A stretch of DNA of 21,630 nt, from positions 1 to 21,630 of the forward strand of contig CAJOFG010000022.1 of NCBI GenBank assembly GCA_905233965.1, written 5' to 3'. Below, piece after piece: positions 14,742-21,630 of this stretch; position 1 is the first letter of the stretch; each line of letters starts with the position of its first letter. Source of the DNA: an uncultured Selenomonadaceae bacterium. GTDB taxonomy: Bacteria > Bacillota > Negativicutes > Selenomonadales > Selenomonadaceae. Below the pieces are notes generated by a model. It saw only the letters and a program-made list of their open reading frames with translations. It made no database searches and was not told the origin of the DNA. A program made the translations under genes and the position numbers.

Positions 14742-16202
14742 TTGAAAAATATTGTCGGTTTAACTCAAGACCGCGCCCCCGTTTTGGAAGCGTTGGAAAA
14801 AATGAAGGCGGCAAGATTGGTTCCGTTCGACGTGCCGGGTCACAAACGCGGAAGGGGAAATCCGGAGCTTGCGGAATTTTTGGGACAGACTTGCCTGGAT
14901 GTTGACGTAAACTCCATGAAGATGCTGGATAATTTATGTCACCCGGTTTCCGTGATTCGTGACGCGGAAAAATTGGCGGCTCAAGCATTCGGCGCGGAAA
15001 ATTCTTTCTTCATCGTCGGGGGAACGACGGCGGCGGTTCAGGCAATGATTTTATCGACGGTAAAGCCGGGCGAAAAAATTATCATGCCGCGAAACGTCCA
15101 CAGGAGCGCGATAAACGCCCTGATTCTTTGCGGCGCGACTCCTGTTTACATCAACCCGCAAGTCGATGACAAGCTTGGAATTTCTCTCGGAATGAAGGTT
15201 GAAGAAGTCGAAGCGGCGATGAAAAAAAATCCGGACGCGAAGGCTTTACTGGTGAACAATCCGACTTACTACGGAATTTGTTCGGACATTGAAACTTTGA
15301 CGAAATTGGCGCACAAGTACGGAATGAAAATGCTTGCCGACGAAGCGCACGGAGCGCATTTACATTTCAATCCTAAGTTGCCGAAGTCCGCAATGTCCGT
15401 CGGCGCGGATATGGCGGCAATATCAATGCACAAGTCCGGCGGCTCGCTGACACAAAGTTCCCTGCTCGTCACAGGAAAAAATGTAAATGCCGGTCACGTT
15501 CACAAAATTATAAATCTCACTCAATCGACGAGCAGTTCATATTTGTTGATGGTCAGTCTGGATATTTCGCGGAGAAATTTGGCGTTGCACGGAGAAAAAA
15601 TTTTTGACGGCGTGATTGATTTGGTTGAGTATGCGCGGGACGAAATAAATTCTCTGGGCGGCTATTACGCTTACAGCCGGGAAATTGCGGACGGCAACGC
15701 GGTTTTCGATTTCGACATAACGAAACTTTCGATTTTCACCCGCGCGGTCGGTCTTGCCGGCGTTGAAGTTTATGACATTCTCCGGGACGAATACGACATT
15801 CAAACGGAGCTCGGCGACATTGCAAATATTTTGGCCTACGTTTCAATCGGCGACAGGAAAAAAGATATTGAGCGGTTGGTTTCCGCGCTTGCCGACATAA
15901 AACGAAATTACCGGAAAGACCCGTCGAAACTTTTGAAACTCGAATACATTGATCCGATTGTCGATGAAACGCCGAAAAAAGCTTTCTACGCGAAGAAAAA
16001 ACCTTTGCCGCTCGATGAAACTTGCGGAGAAGTTGCCGCAGAATTTTTGATGTGCTACCCGCCGGGTATTCCGATTCTCGCGCCGGGCGAACGTGTGACG
16101 AAAGAAATTTTGGAATATATTCGTTACGCGATGAAAAAAGGTTGCCAAATTACCGGACCGGAGGATATGGAGATAAAAACTTTGCAAGTCACAGACGAAT
16201 AA
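14742..16202 (+). CDS. Orn/Lys/Arg decarboxylase family protein (SpeA/YaaO type)
   Basis: PLP-dependent fold-type I decarboxylase of basic amino acids. 486 residues, matching the compact Bacillus SpeA class without the N-terminal wing domain of the large inducible enzymes. Visible motifs are FDVPGHKRGRGNPEL, IIMPRNVHRSAINALIL, LLVNNPTYYGICSD, LADEAHGAHLHF, the PLP segment AISMHKSGGSLTQSS (Lys231) and the C-terminal FLMCYPPGIPILAPGE. The start is TTG at 14742, seven bases after AGGAGG (14729-14734). B. subtilis SpeA, which it resembles over its whole length, is an arginine decarboxylase, but substrate cannot be settled from motifs, so no symbol is given. It follows the glg terminator directly and may be expressed by readthrough. 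Confidence 0.92.
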   Translation: MKNIVGLTQDRAPVLEALEKMKAARLVPFDVPGHKRGRGNPELAEFLGQTCLDVDVNSMKMLDNLCHPVSVIRDAEKLAAQAFGAENSFFIVGGTTAAVQAMILSTVKPGEKIIMPRNVHRSAINALILCGATPVYINPQVDDKLGISLGMKVEEVEAAMKKNPDAKALLVNNPTYYGICSDIETLTKLAHKYGMKMLADEAHGAHLHFNPKLPKSAMSVGADMAAISMHKSGGSLTQSSLLVTGKNVNAGHVHKIINLTQSTSSSYLLMVSLDISRRNLALHGEKIFDGVIDLVEYARDEINSLGGYYAYSREIADGNAVFDFDITKLSIFTRAVGLAGVEVYDILRDEYDIQTELGDIANILAYVSIGDRKKDIERLVSALADIKRNYRKDPSKLLKLEYIDPIVDETPKKAFYAKKKPLPLDETCGEVAAEFLMCYPPGIPILAPGERVTKEILEYIRYAMKKGCQITGPEDMEIKTLQVTDE

Positions 16203-16205
16203 AGA

Positions 16206-16235
16206 TAGACAAAAATAATCTCCGGGTAGTAAAAT
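16206..16235 (+). promoter_or_regulatory. Possible promoter for the corA-eamA unit
   Basis: TAGACA (16206-16211), 18-bp spacer, TAAAAT (16230-16235), 33 bp before the CorA ATG and just after the decarboxylase stop. Each hexamer has one mismatch to the sigma-A consensus. Confidence 0.5.
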
Positions 16236-16268
16236 AAACTCGGCAAATAACGGAGGGAGGCGCGGCGA

Positions 16269-17222
16269 ATGTTGGAAATTTATAAATCGCTGGAGTCCGG
16301 GCATCTGGAGAAATTGACGCTGAAAACTTTGGAAAAAGGTGCTTGGATAAATATTATCGACCCCACGCCTTACGAATTAAAGGAAGTCAGCGCGATTGCG
16401 AATGTTGAACCGGATTTTTTGCGCTCCGCGTTGGACGAAGAGGAACGCTCTCACATTGACGTTGAAGACGATTCGATAATGATTTTGACGAACGTCCCGG
16501 TTGTTTACGAGGAAGAAAGTTAAGACACGCTCCCTCTCTCCGTTATCCTGACTAAAAAATATATTATCACCGTCTGCCTGGAGGAAACGCCGGTTATCGC
16601 AAGTTTCAACGAACGTACCGCCCGACTTTTTCACACTTACAAAAAAACTCAATTCCTGTTTGAAATTCTTTACCGGTCGGCAACTTTTTTTCTTCGCTAC
16701 CTCCGGCAGATTAACAAACTTTCCGACGAAATTGAGGATCAACTCCGAATTTCGATGAAGAATAACGATATTCTCCGGCTCATGGAACTGCAAAAAGGTT
16801 TGATTAACTTCAACGCGGCTCTTCGTTCAAATGATGCCGTGCTGGAAAAACTTTTGAGGATTCGCACGAATAAAAGCCTTGTCGGAATTTTGGACATTTA
16901 CGAGGAGGACGAAGACCTTCTGGAAGATGTCATAATCGAAAATAAGCAGGCGCGGGAAATGGTTGAGATGTACAGTCAAATTCTTTCGCGCATGGCTGAT
17001 ACTTTTTCGTCGATAATTTCAAACAACCAGAACATGGTGATGAAATTTTTGGCGGCGGTCACGATTATAATCGCAGTGCCGACAGTCATTGCCAGCTTTT
17101 TCGGAATGAACGTGCCGATGCCTTTGGGGGAAAACGCGCACGGCTTTTTGATAGTAATGGGAATTGCCTTCGTTGCGTCCTGCGTTGCGGCATACTTTTT
17201 TTGGAAGAATCAAATGTTTTAG
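16269..17222 (+). pseudogene. corA: CorA-family magnesium/divalent cation transporter, interrupted by in-frame TAA
   Basis: CorA proteins form pentameric Mg2+ channels. The frame codes for 317 positions from ATG 16269 (GGAGGGAGG upstream) to TAG 17222, but codon 85 is TAA (16521-16523). Before it: MLEIYKSLESGHLEK, WINIIDPTPYELKEVS, a typical cytoplasmic funnel start. After it the same frame continues without a break: DTLPLSVILTKKYIITVCLE, a long charged helix with DEIEDQLRISMKNNDILRLM, then two C-terminal membrane helices around FFGMNVPMPLGEN, which has the GMN selectivity motif. The stop falls where a residue such as Tyr (TAC/TAT) would fit; one base change explains it. The result is a broken gene, a sequence error or readthrough. 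The EamA gene starts 11 bases after its stop. Confidence 0.88.
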
Positions 17223-17232
17223 GAGAGAATTT

Positions 17233-18132
17233 TTGAACAGAAATTCGGCACTGTTTTTGGTCGGACTTGCGGGAGTTTGTTGGGCAAGCTCCGGCGTGTC
17301 GGTGCAAAATTTTTTCCTGCACTCGGACAAGTCGCCGGCGGAATTGACGAACATAAGAATGTGTGCCGCCGGTTTCATCATGCTGTTGATTTTGGCTTTG
17401 CGCGGAAAAATTTTGTTGCCGATAAAAATTTTAAACCGTCGTCCGCGTTTGTGGTTCGACGTTTTTATTTACGGGATAATCGGCGTTGTCATGGTGCAGT
17501 TCACTTACTTTCAAGCAATCTCAATCGGCGGGGCGGCGGCGACAACGGTAATTCTTTCGGCGACTCCGGCAATGGTCGTTATTTGGAGTTCGCTTTACAA
17601 CAGAAAAATTCCGGAACGAAAAGATATTATCGCCGTCATTTTTGCGATTGTCGGAGTTTTTTTAATGGTAACCGGCGGAAATCCGCAAAGACTTCTTGTG
17701 CCGTTATCCTGCGTCCTGTGGAGTTTGGCGAGCGGCGCGGTGTTTGCATTCAGCGCGATTTTTCCGAAACACATTTTCGCAAAAAAAATTTCTCCGGCAT
17801 TCGTCACGAGCGCGGGAATGTTTTCCGGAGGACTTTTAACTTTTTTGTTCATCGACGATTATAACTTGTTGCCGTTTTTTTACCCGGAAACTTTTTTCAA
17901 CGTGACGTGGATAATAATTTTCGGAACGGTTATCGCATTTTTCGCTTTTAATGCCGGTTTAAAATTTGTCACGTCGGAGGAAGCGTCGATAATGACAATG
18001 ACGGAGCCGGTTTCGTCGGTACTGCTCAGCTTTTTGATTTTCGGCGCGACTTTCGGCAAGGTTGAGATGTTCGGAATATTTTTGGTCTTGGCGGCGATAA
18101 TTTCTCCGGTCGTGCTGAAAAATTTTAAGTAA
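17233..18132 (+). CDS. EamA-family (DMT superfamily) permease
   Basis: Inner-membrane transporter of the drug/metabolite superfamily; substrates range from amino acids and metabolites to drugs and cannot be told from sequence. 299 residues and about ten hydrophobic helices in two EamA repeats (about residues 5-135 and 155-296). Typical segments are LAGVCWASSGVSVQNFFL near the start, IGGAAATTVILSATPAMVVI at the end of repeat one, and SEEASIMTMTEPVSSVLLSF near the end of repeat two. The frame is open further upstream inside corA, but the TTG at 17233 has AGGAGAG just before it and begins the first helix correctly. Its spacing of 11 bases after corA suggests co-transcription. Confidence 0.88.
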   Translation: MNRNSALFLVGLAGVCWASSGVSVQNFFLHSDKSPAELTNIRMCAAGFIMLLILALRGKILLPIKILNRRPRLWFDVFIYGIIGVVMVQFTYFQAISIGGAAATTVILSATPAMVVIWSSLYNRKIPERKDIIAVIFAIVGVFLMVTGGNPQRLLVPLSCVLWSLASGAVFAFSAIFPKHIFAKKISPAFVTSAGMFSGGLLTFLFIDDYNLLPFFYPETFFNVTWIIIFGTVIAFFAFNAGLKFVTSEEASIMTMTEPVSSVLLSFLIFGATFGKVEMFGIFLVLAAIISPVVLKNFK

Positions 18133-18176
18133 AAAAAATTCTCTGACGAAAAAATTTTTTCATCGGAGAATTTTTT
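18131..18176. terminator. Bidirectional terminator between EamA gene and cheX
   Basis: AAAAATTCTCTGA pairs with TCGGAGAATTTTT around a self-complementary A6T6 core (18149-18160). T-runs lie on both outer sides, serving the convergent genes on either strand. Confidence 0.8.
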
Positions 18177-18193
18177 ATTTCATCAAAATATTT

Positions 18194-18661
18194 TTAACCG
18201 TTTCTGTCTACGGCGATTGCAATATCCAAGTCATGCCCGCCGAGATCCATTTCCACCGTCAAATATTGATCTTCGCTTATCTTGAGCGAAAAGCCTTCGC
18301 CTATCGTCAAATTCGGAGTGGAAATATCGACTTCCAAATCCATCTGAGTCAAATTCGTTGCCGCGTTCGCGGAAAGCATATTCGACAGTTCGGAAATTGC
18401 ACTTTGCGCCATCGCGTCAAATTCCGCAACCGGCATTCCCATCATCATCGTCGAGGCGATAAATTTTGCCGTTTCCTCCTGCATATTGTAAACGACGTTG
18501 CCGCGCATCTGTTTTGTAAAGCCGACCATAACAATTACGCCTTTGCCGATTATATTTTTGTCTTGCAGATATAACTTTTTTCTCTTCGGAGTGGGAAAGC
18601 CAATCTGCGGCATAACCGCCATGAATGCGTCAATAAACGGATTCACGAGTTTTGCATCCAC
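18194..18661 (-). CDS. cheX: CheX, CheY-phosphate phosphatase
   Basis: CheX dephosphorylates phospho-CheY and so sets the flagellar switching signal. 155 residues, standard length. The protein begins MDAKLVNPFIDAFMAVMPQI and has the signature ExxN pair on the central helix, ISELSNMLSANA (Glu91, Asn94), which inserts into the CheY active site. The GTG at 18661 is chosen because AAGGAGA lies nine bases upstream and the family usually starts at this point; a longer frame adds 13 unlikely residues. It begins 5 bases after the stop of the CheY-CheX fusion gene, so translation is probably coupled. Confidence 0.88.
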   Translation of the reverse strand: MDAKLVNPFIDAFMAVMPQIGFPTPKRKKLYLQDKNIIGKGVIVMVGFTKQMRGNVVYNMQEETAKFIASTMMMGMPVAEFDAMAQSAISELSNMLSANAATNLTQMDLEVDISTPNLTIGEGFSLKISEDQYLTVEMDLGGHDLDIAIAVDRNG

Positions 18662-18666
18662 AGGTA

Positions 18667-19521
18667 TCAGTCTCCTTCCGCAAAGCCGACATTCACGCAA
18701 ATGTCGCCGAAATCAGTTTTTGCCGTCAATTTGAAAGTCAACAACTTCGGGCTGGCAACTTTTATTCCGTTGCCGCAAATCGTACCCGGAGGAGTGATTC
18801 TCATTTCTTTATCTTTGAAAGCGTTGTTCACGTCGGAAACGCCGCGCCCCATGACGATGTTGGCGGCCTCTTCAACGGCGTCGTTCGCTTCGTCGTCCGA
18901 AACGTCACCCACGCCGAGCATTTTCTCCGCAAAAACTTTCATCGTGTCCTTCGACATATAAAAAATTGCGCGTCCGGAGGGAGTACCGGTCAATCCGATT
19001 ATAACCGCGATACCGTCAACGGCGAGAAATTTTTTGTCGTAAACTTCAAGAGTAACGTCCGTTTTCAAACCGAGTATGTTTAAAATTCCGTTCTTGAAAG
19101 CCTGTTCAAAAATTCTGGCGTATGAATCTCTGAACCTTGCCGTCTGATTTACTTTCTCCGTGCAAAGCCGCATGAGAGTTTCTATAATTTCGTTGGTGCT
19201 TACCGGTTTTTGCAAAAACGCACCGATACCGACGGCTTGCCCCTGCGCGACCAGGTTTGCATCTTTCATCGCGCTTATCATTACGATTTTTGCTTCCGCA
19301 TCCATTTGACGAATACGGCGACTGCATTCTATTCCGTCCGCATCCGGCAAATTCATGTCCATCGTAACGATGTCGGGGTTGTGTTCCTTGTAAAGCTGCA
19401 CGGCATCTGCGGCATCTTTTGCCATTGCGACGACTTCAAAATTTGTTTTTGACAAGTGATTCGCCAAAATTGTACGGCTGACTTTCGAGTCGTCAACAAT
19501 CATCACTTTGACTTTTTCCAC
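18667..19521 (-). CDS. Two-domain response regulator: CheY receiver fused to CheX-like phosphatase domain
   Basis: 284 residues. Residues 1-120 form a receiver domain: acidic pair Asp10-Asp11, phospho-acceptor Asp55 (IVTMDMNLPDADG), Ser83 (VMISAM) and Lys105 (FLQKPVS). Residues ~130-284 form a CheX/CheC-like domain with an ExxN pair in AVEEAANIVMGRG (Glu218, Asn221), the residues used for CheY-P hydrolysis. A receiver joined to its own type of phosphatase could limit its own signal or act on other CheY copies; that is inference. The GTG at 19521 lies nine bases after a GGGTG site and gives MEKVKVMIVDD; the ATG at 19527, two codons earlier, is the alternative. It sits directly upstream of cheX on the same strand, making a chemotaxis pair. 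Confidence 0.87.
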   Translation of the reverse strand: MEKVKVMIVDDSKVSRTILANHLSKTNFEVVAMAKDAADAVQLYKEHNPDIVTMDMNLPDADGIECSRRIRQMDAEAKIVMISAMKDANLVAQGQAVGIGAFLQKPVSTNEIIETLMRLCTEKVNQTARFRDSYARIFEQAFKNGILNILGLKTDVTLEVYDKKFLAVDGIAVIIGLTGTPSGRAIFYMSKDTMKVFAEKMLGVGDVSDDEANDAVEEAANIVMGRGVSDVNNAFKDKEMRITPPGTICGNGIKVASPKLLTFKLTAKTDFGDICVNVGFAEGD

Positions 19522-19740
19522 AAACATTCACCCGCTTTTCACACTCAAAGCATCGAGATAAATATCTTTCCGAAACTAAAAACGTCAGTTAATATTACCG
19601 GATTTTTTTTAAGTCGGCAAGTGCCGCCCGGTGTAAATATTTTTCTCCGCTTGAATTACAATTCCGAAAAAAAATTCTATGTTGCAAAATAAAATCCCTG
19701 CCGGCGAAAAAAATTTTTTTGCTTTTTGTCCCGGCGATTT

Positions 19741-19769
19741 TTGACGGGAAAATTTTTTTCGTTTAAAAT
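19741..19769 (+). promoter_or_regulatory. Promoter of the flavodoxin gene
   Basis: TTGACG (19741-19746), exact 17-bp spacer, TAAAAT (19764-19769), 34 bp before the ATG. The spacer contains an A4T7 tract, and a perfect A7T7 (19707-19720) lies just upstream of the -35. Confidence 0.75.
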
Positions 19770-19803
19770 ATTTCCGGTATCAAATTTTAAGGAGGAATTT
19801 TTT

Positions 19804-20277
19804 ATGAGTAAGATTTTGGTTGCGTACTTTTCGGCACAGGGAACGACGGCGAAAGTTGCAAAAAATCTTTCCGACGCGATCGGCGCGGATATTTTTGAGA
19901 TTAAACCGGAAACGGAATACACGCGCAAAGATTTGGATTGGCAAGATAAAACTTCACGCACGACGAAGGAAATGAACGACAAAAAATTTCGTCCGGCGAT
20001 GGCGAAAAAAATCGGAAGTGTTGACGGGTACGAAAAAATTTTTCTCGGCTTTCCGATTTGGTGGTACACCGCTCCGCGAATCATAAATACTTTTTTGGAG
20101 AGCGCGGACTTCACCGGGAAAAAAATTATTTTGTTCGCGACTTCCGGCGGCAGCGGCTTGCAAAATGTTCCGGCGGACTTGGAGGACAGCTGTCCCGGCG
20201 CAACTCTCGTTACCGGAAAAATGTTGAACGGCAACCCTTCAAAGGACAATCTTAAATCTTGGGCTGAAACTTTTTGA
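19804..20277 (+). CDS. Flavodoxin family protein
   Basis: Small FMN-binding electron carrier or flavodoxin-like oxidoreductase, cytoplasmic. 157 residues. It begins MSKILVAYFSAQGTTAKVAK, where SAQGTT is the phosphate-binding loop variant seen in the Flavodoxin_4-type group annotated next to redox enzymes. IFLGFPIWWYTAPRIINTFL is the second FMN loop (the WWY aromatic cluster) and ILFATSGGSGLQNV the third. AAGGAGG precedes the ATG by seven bases; the frame is open upstream to 19726 but the promoter and ribosome-binding site fix the start. Monocistronic by its promoter. Its redox partner is not visible. Confidence 0.92.
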   Translation: MSKILVAYFSAQGTTAKVAKNLSDAIGADIFEIKPETEYTRKDLDWQDKTSRTTKEMNDKKFRPAMAKKIGSVDGYEKIFLGFPIWWYTAPRIINTFLESADFTGKKIILFATSGGSGLQNVPADLEDSCPGATLVTGKMLNGNPSKDNLKSWAETF

Positions 20278-20299
20278 GCGGGCAAAGAAAATTTTAATT

Positions 20300-20326
20300 T
20301 AAGTCAAAATTCACAAACGCCGATAT
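20300..20326 (+). promoter_or_regulatory. Sigma-28 (FliA/SigD)-type flagellar promoter
   Basis: TAAG (20300-20303), exact 15-bp spacer, GCCGATAT (20319-20326). The -10 is a perfect match to the SigD consensus TAAA-N15-GCCGATAT and the -35 has one mismatch. About 178 bases upstream of flgE, in the right orientation, which fits a late flagellar gene. Confidence 0.8.
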
Positions 20327-20460
20327 AGTAAGCGTAAAAAGCAAACAAAAAAATTTTTGGAACGACTTAAAGAAAATTCAGAAGGTCAGACGGTAAAAAA
20401 ATCCGTCGAACGGAATCCGAAATATTTGACAAGGAACGTCATTAAAAACCCCTGACCCGC

Positions 20461-20478
20461 CGGCAAAATTTTTTGCCG
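20461..20478 (+). repeat. Hairpin just upstream of the flgE ribosome-binding site
   Basis: CGGCAAA (20461-20467), loop ATTT, TTTGCCG (20472-20478), ending nine bases before AAGGAG. A second weak hairpin GACGG/CCGTC lies further up the 178-nt leader. It could influence translation; there is no T-run after it, so it is not a terminator. Confidence 0.5.
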
Positions 20479-20504
20479 AATAAGAAAAGGAGAAGTGATT
20501 TATT

Positions 20505-21630
20505 ATGATGCGTTCCCTGTTTTCCGGAGTTTCCGGTTTGAAATCTCACCAGACAAGAATGGACGTTATCGGCAACAACATCGCAAACATCAACACCGCA
20601 GGTTTTAAATCCTCGCGTGTAACTTTTTCGGATATGCTCTCGCAGACTTCTTCCGGTGCATCAAAACCGACCAACAACATGGGCGGCACGAACGCCAAGC
20701 AAATCGGTCTCGGTGCTCAGGTCGCCAGTGTCGATATGGTTTTCAGCGACGGCTCCGTTCAGACGACCGGTAAAAATACCGACGTGGTACTTTCCGGAAA
20801 CGGTCTTTTCGTTCTCAAAAAAGACGGCAGTTATTACTACAGCCGTGACGGTGCGTTTGAATTTGACGCGAACGGAAACTACGTTCTTCCGGGCAGCGGT
20901 CTTTATGTTCAAGGTTGGAATGCGGTAGAGGGCGTACTCAACACGAACGCCGCAACCGAAAATGTCAATGTTAAAGCCGGCAAAACAATGGGAGCGTCGG
21001 CAACTTCAACCGTCGATTATTCCGGCAACCTCGACGCGGGTGCTTTGTCGATAACGAAAATTACGACAACGCCGGGCGGTTCTTCCTCAAGCCCCAATTC
21101 CGTTCAAGAAAAAGATTCCGACGGCAACGTTACAAAAGTCAATGTTGACGGTGAAAACGTAATTGCGGCGACTCTTACCCTCAGCGACGGCTCGACGATG
21201 AGTGTGTCCAGCGGTTTTTATCAAGTCGGCGAAAGTGTTCCGGTAACAACCGTTGTTACCGTTTACGACTCTGAAGGTCACGAACACGCGATAACCTTGT
21301 TGCTCGACAAAGATACTTCCTCCGTCGATTCCACTATGAACTAAGACGCATTGGGTCTGGCCAGTTACTACACAACCGGCAATTATAAAGTCACCGGCTA
21401 CAACGATGTTGCGACCGCTACTTCACTTACGGGAACAGGTACAGATACCAAAGTCAACAACGTATATATTCTTCAAGGTTCGGGGACAACCCTTACCGAT
21501 GACAGCGATAATACTTTAGCCGTTTCGGGTGCCGACGGTCATTATGTTTACACTGACGGAACCGGCACAGATACAAAGGTATACACCTTGGTAAGTTGTA
21601 CCTCTGTGAGTGAAACCACCGATGCTTCGG
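20505..21630 (+). CDS. flgE: Flagellar hook protein FlgE, 5' part, with in-frame TAA at 21342-21344
   Basis: FlgE polymerises into the flagellar hook. The N-terminus is classic: SLFSGVSGLKSHQTRMDVIG, then NNIANINTAGFKSSR, the rod/hook coiled-coil region. QIGLGAQVASVD, SDGSVQTTGKNTDVVLSGNG and YYSRDGAFEFDANGNYVLPG follow. At residue 280 the frame meets TAA, yet it then stays open through DALGLASYYTTGNYKVTGYN to the window end, with Thr/Gly/Asp-rich sequence and two GTGTDTK copies (about 21436 and 21562), consistent with a variable hook outer domain. No C-terminal hook domain is reached. AAGGAGAAGTG precedes the ATG; a second ATG follows immediately. Sigma-28 promoter upstream. A hook protein stopped at 279 residues would lack its C-terminal coiled coil and should not assemble, so the stop is either an error, a lesion or read through. 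Confidence 0.9.

Noticed and set aside
16521..21344. Genome-wide reassignment of TAA to a sense codon
   Set aside because: glgC, glgD, glgP, glgA and the EamA gene all end at TAA where the family length predicts, so TAA is a working stop here.
1..21630. CRISPR array, insertion sequence, prophage or attachment site
   Set aside because: No regularly spaced repeats, transposase, integrase or terminal inverted repeats were seen in the window.

Overview
The window reads as a chromosomal segment of a bacterium with a Firmicutes gene core but a two-membrane envelope. It has a GlgC plus GlgD glycogen cluster, a compact SpeA/YaaO-type decarboxylase and a CheX-type chemotaxis phosphatase. It also has a TolC-family outer-membrane channel, a periplasmic adaptor and a flagellar hook gene. 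That mix fits the Negativicutes (Selenomonas/Veillonella side) best. The taxonomic call is inference from gene content, not from a marker-gene search.

Layout. Bases 1-1195 (minus strand) hold the start of meso-diaminopimelate dehydrogenase and a putative HExxH metalloprotease. Bases 1307-1470 hold a tRNA-Glu(CTC) unit with its own promoter and terminator. Bases 1533-5614 hold an envelope/export block: a frameshifted HlyD-type adaptor, a 61-residue protein on the opposite strand, a TolC-family channel and a membrane-anchored DUF2939-like protein. No inner-membrane pump accompanies them. Bases 5961-14726 (plus strand) are a complete glycogen cluster in the order glgC-glgD-glgP-glgB-(AT-hook small protein)-glgA, closed by a strong terminator. 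Bases 14742-18132 hold an Orn/Lys/Arg decarboxylase, a CorA-type transporter broken by an in-frame stop, and an EamA-family permease. Bases 18194-19521 (minus strand) hold cheX and a CheY-CheX fusion. Bases 19741-21630 hold a flavodoxin and the 5' part of flgE behind a sigma-28-type promoter.

How the genes work together. GlgC (with GlgD as likely regulatory partner) makes ADP-glucose, GlgA elongates, GlgB branches and GlgP mobilises the polymer. The chemotaxis pair and the hook gene show a motile cell.

The main surprise is the number of lesions. The adaptor gene has a one-base frameshift. GlgP lacks five normally invariant active-site residues (an in-frame 15-base gap). GlgB has an out-of-frame deletion near its C-terminus. 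corA and flgE each carry an in-frame TAA followed by GAC, with open reading continuing after it. These may be assembly or base-calling errors, strain-level decay, or in the TAA cases unusual decoding; raw reads would decide. Other points of interest are the AT-hook protein inside the glycogen operon, the A-tract-rich spacers, the structured glgD-glgP spacer, and a terminator directly abutting the decarboxylase ribosome-binding site.
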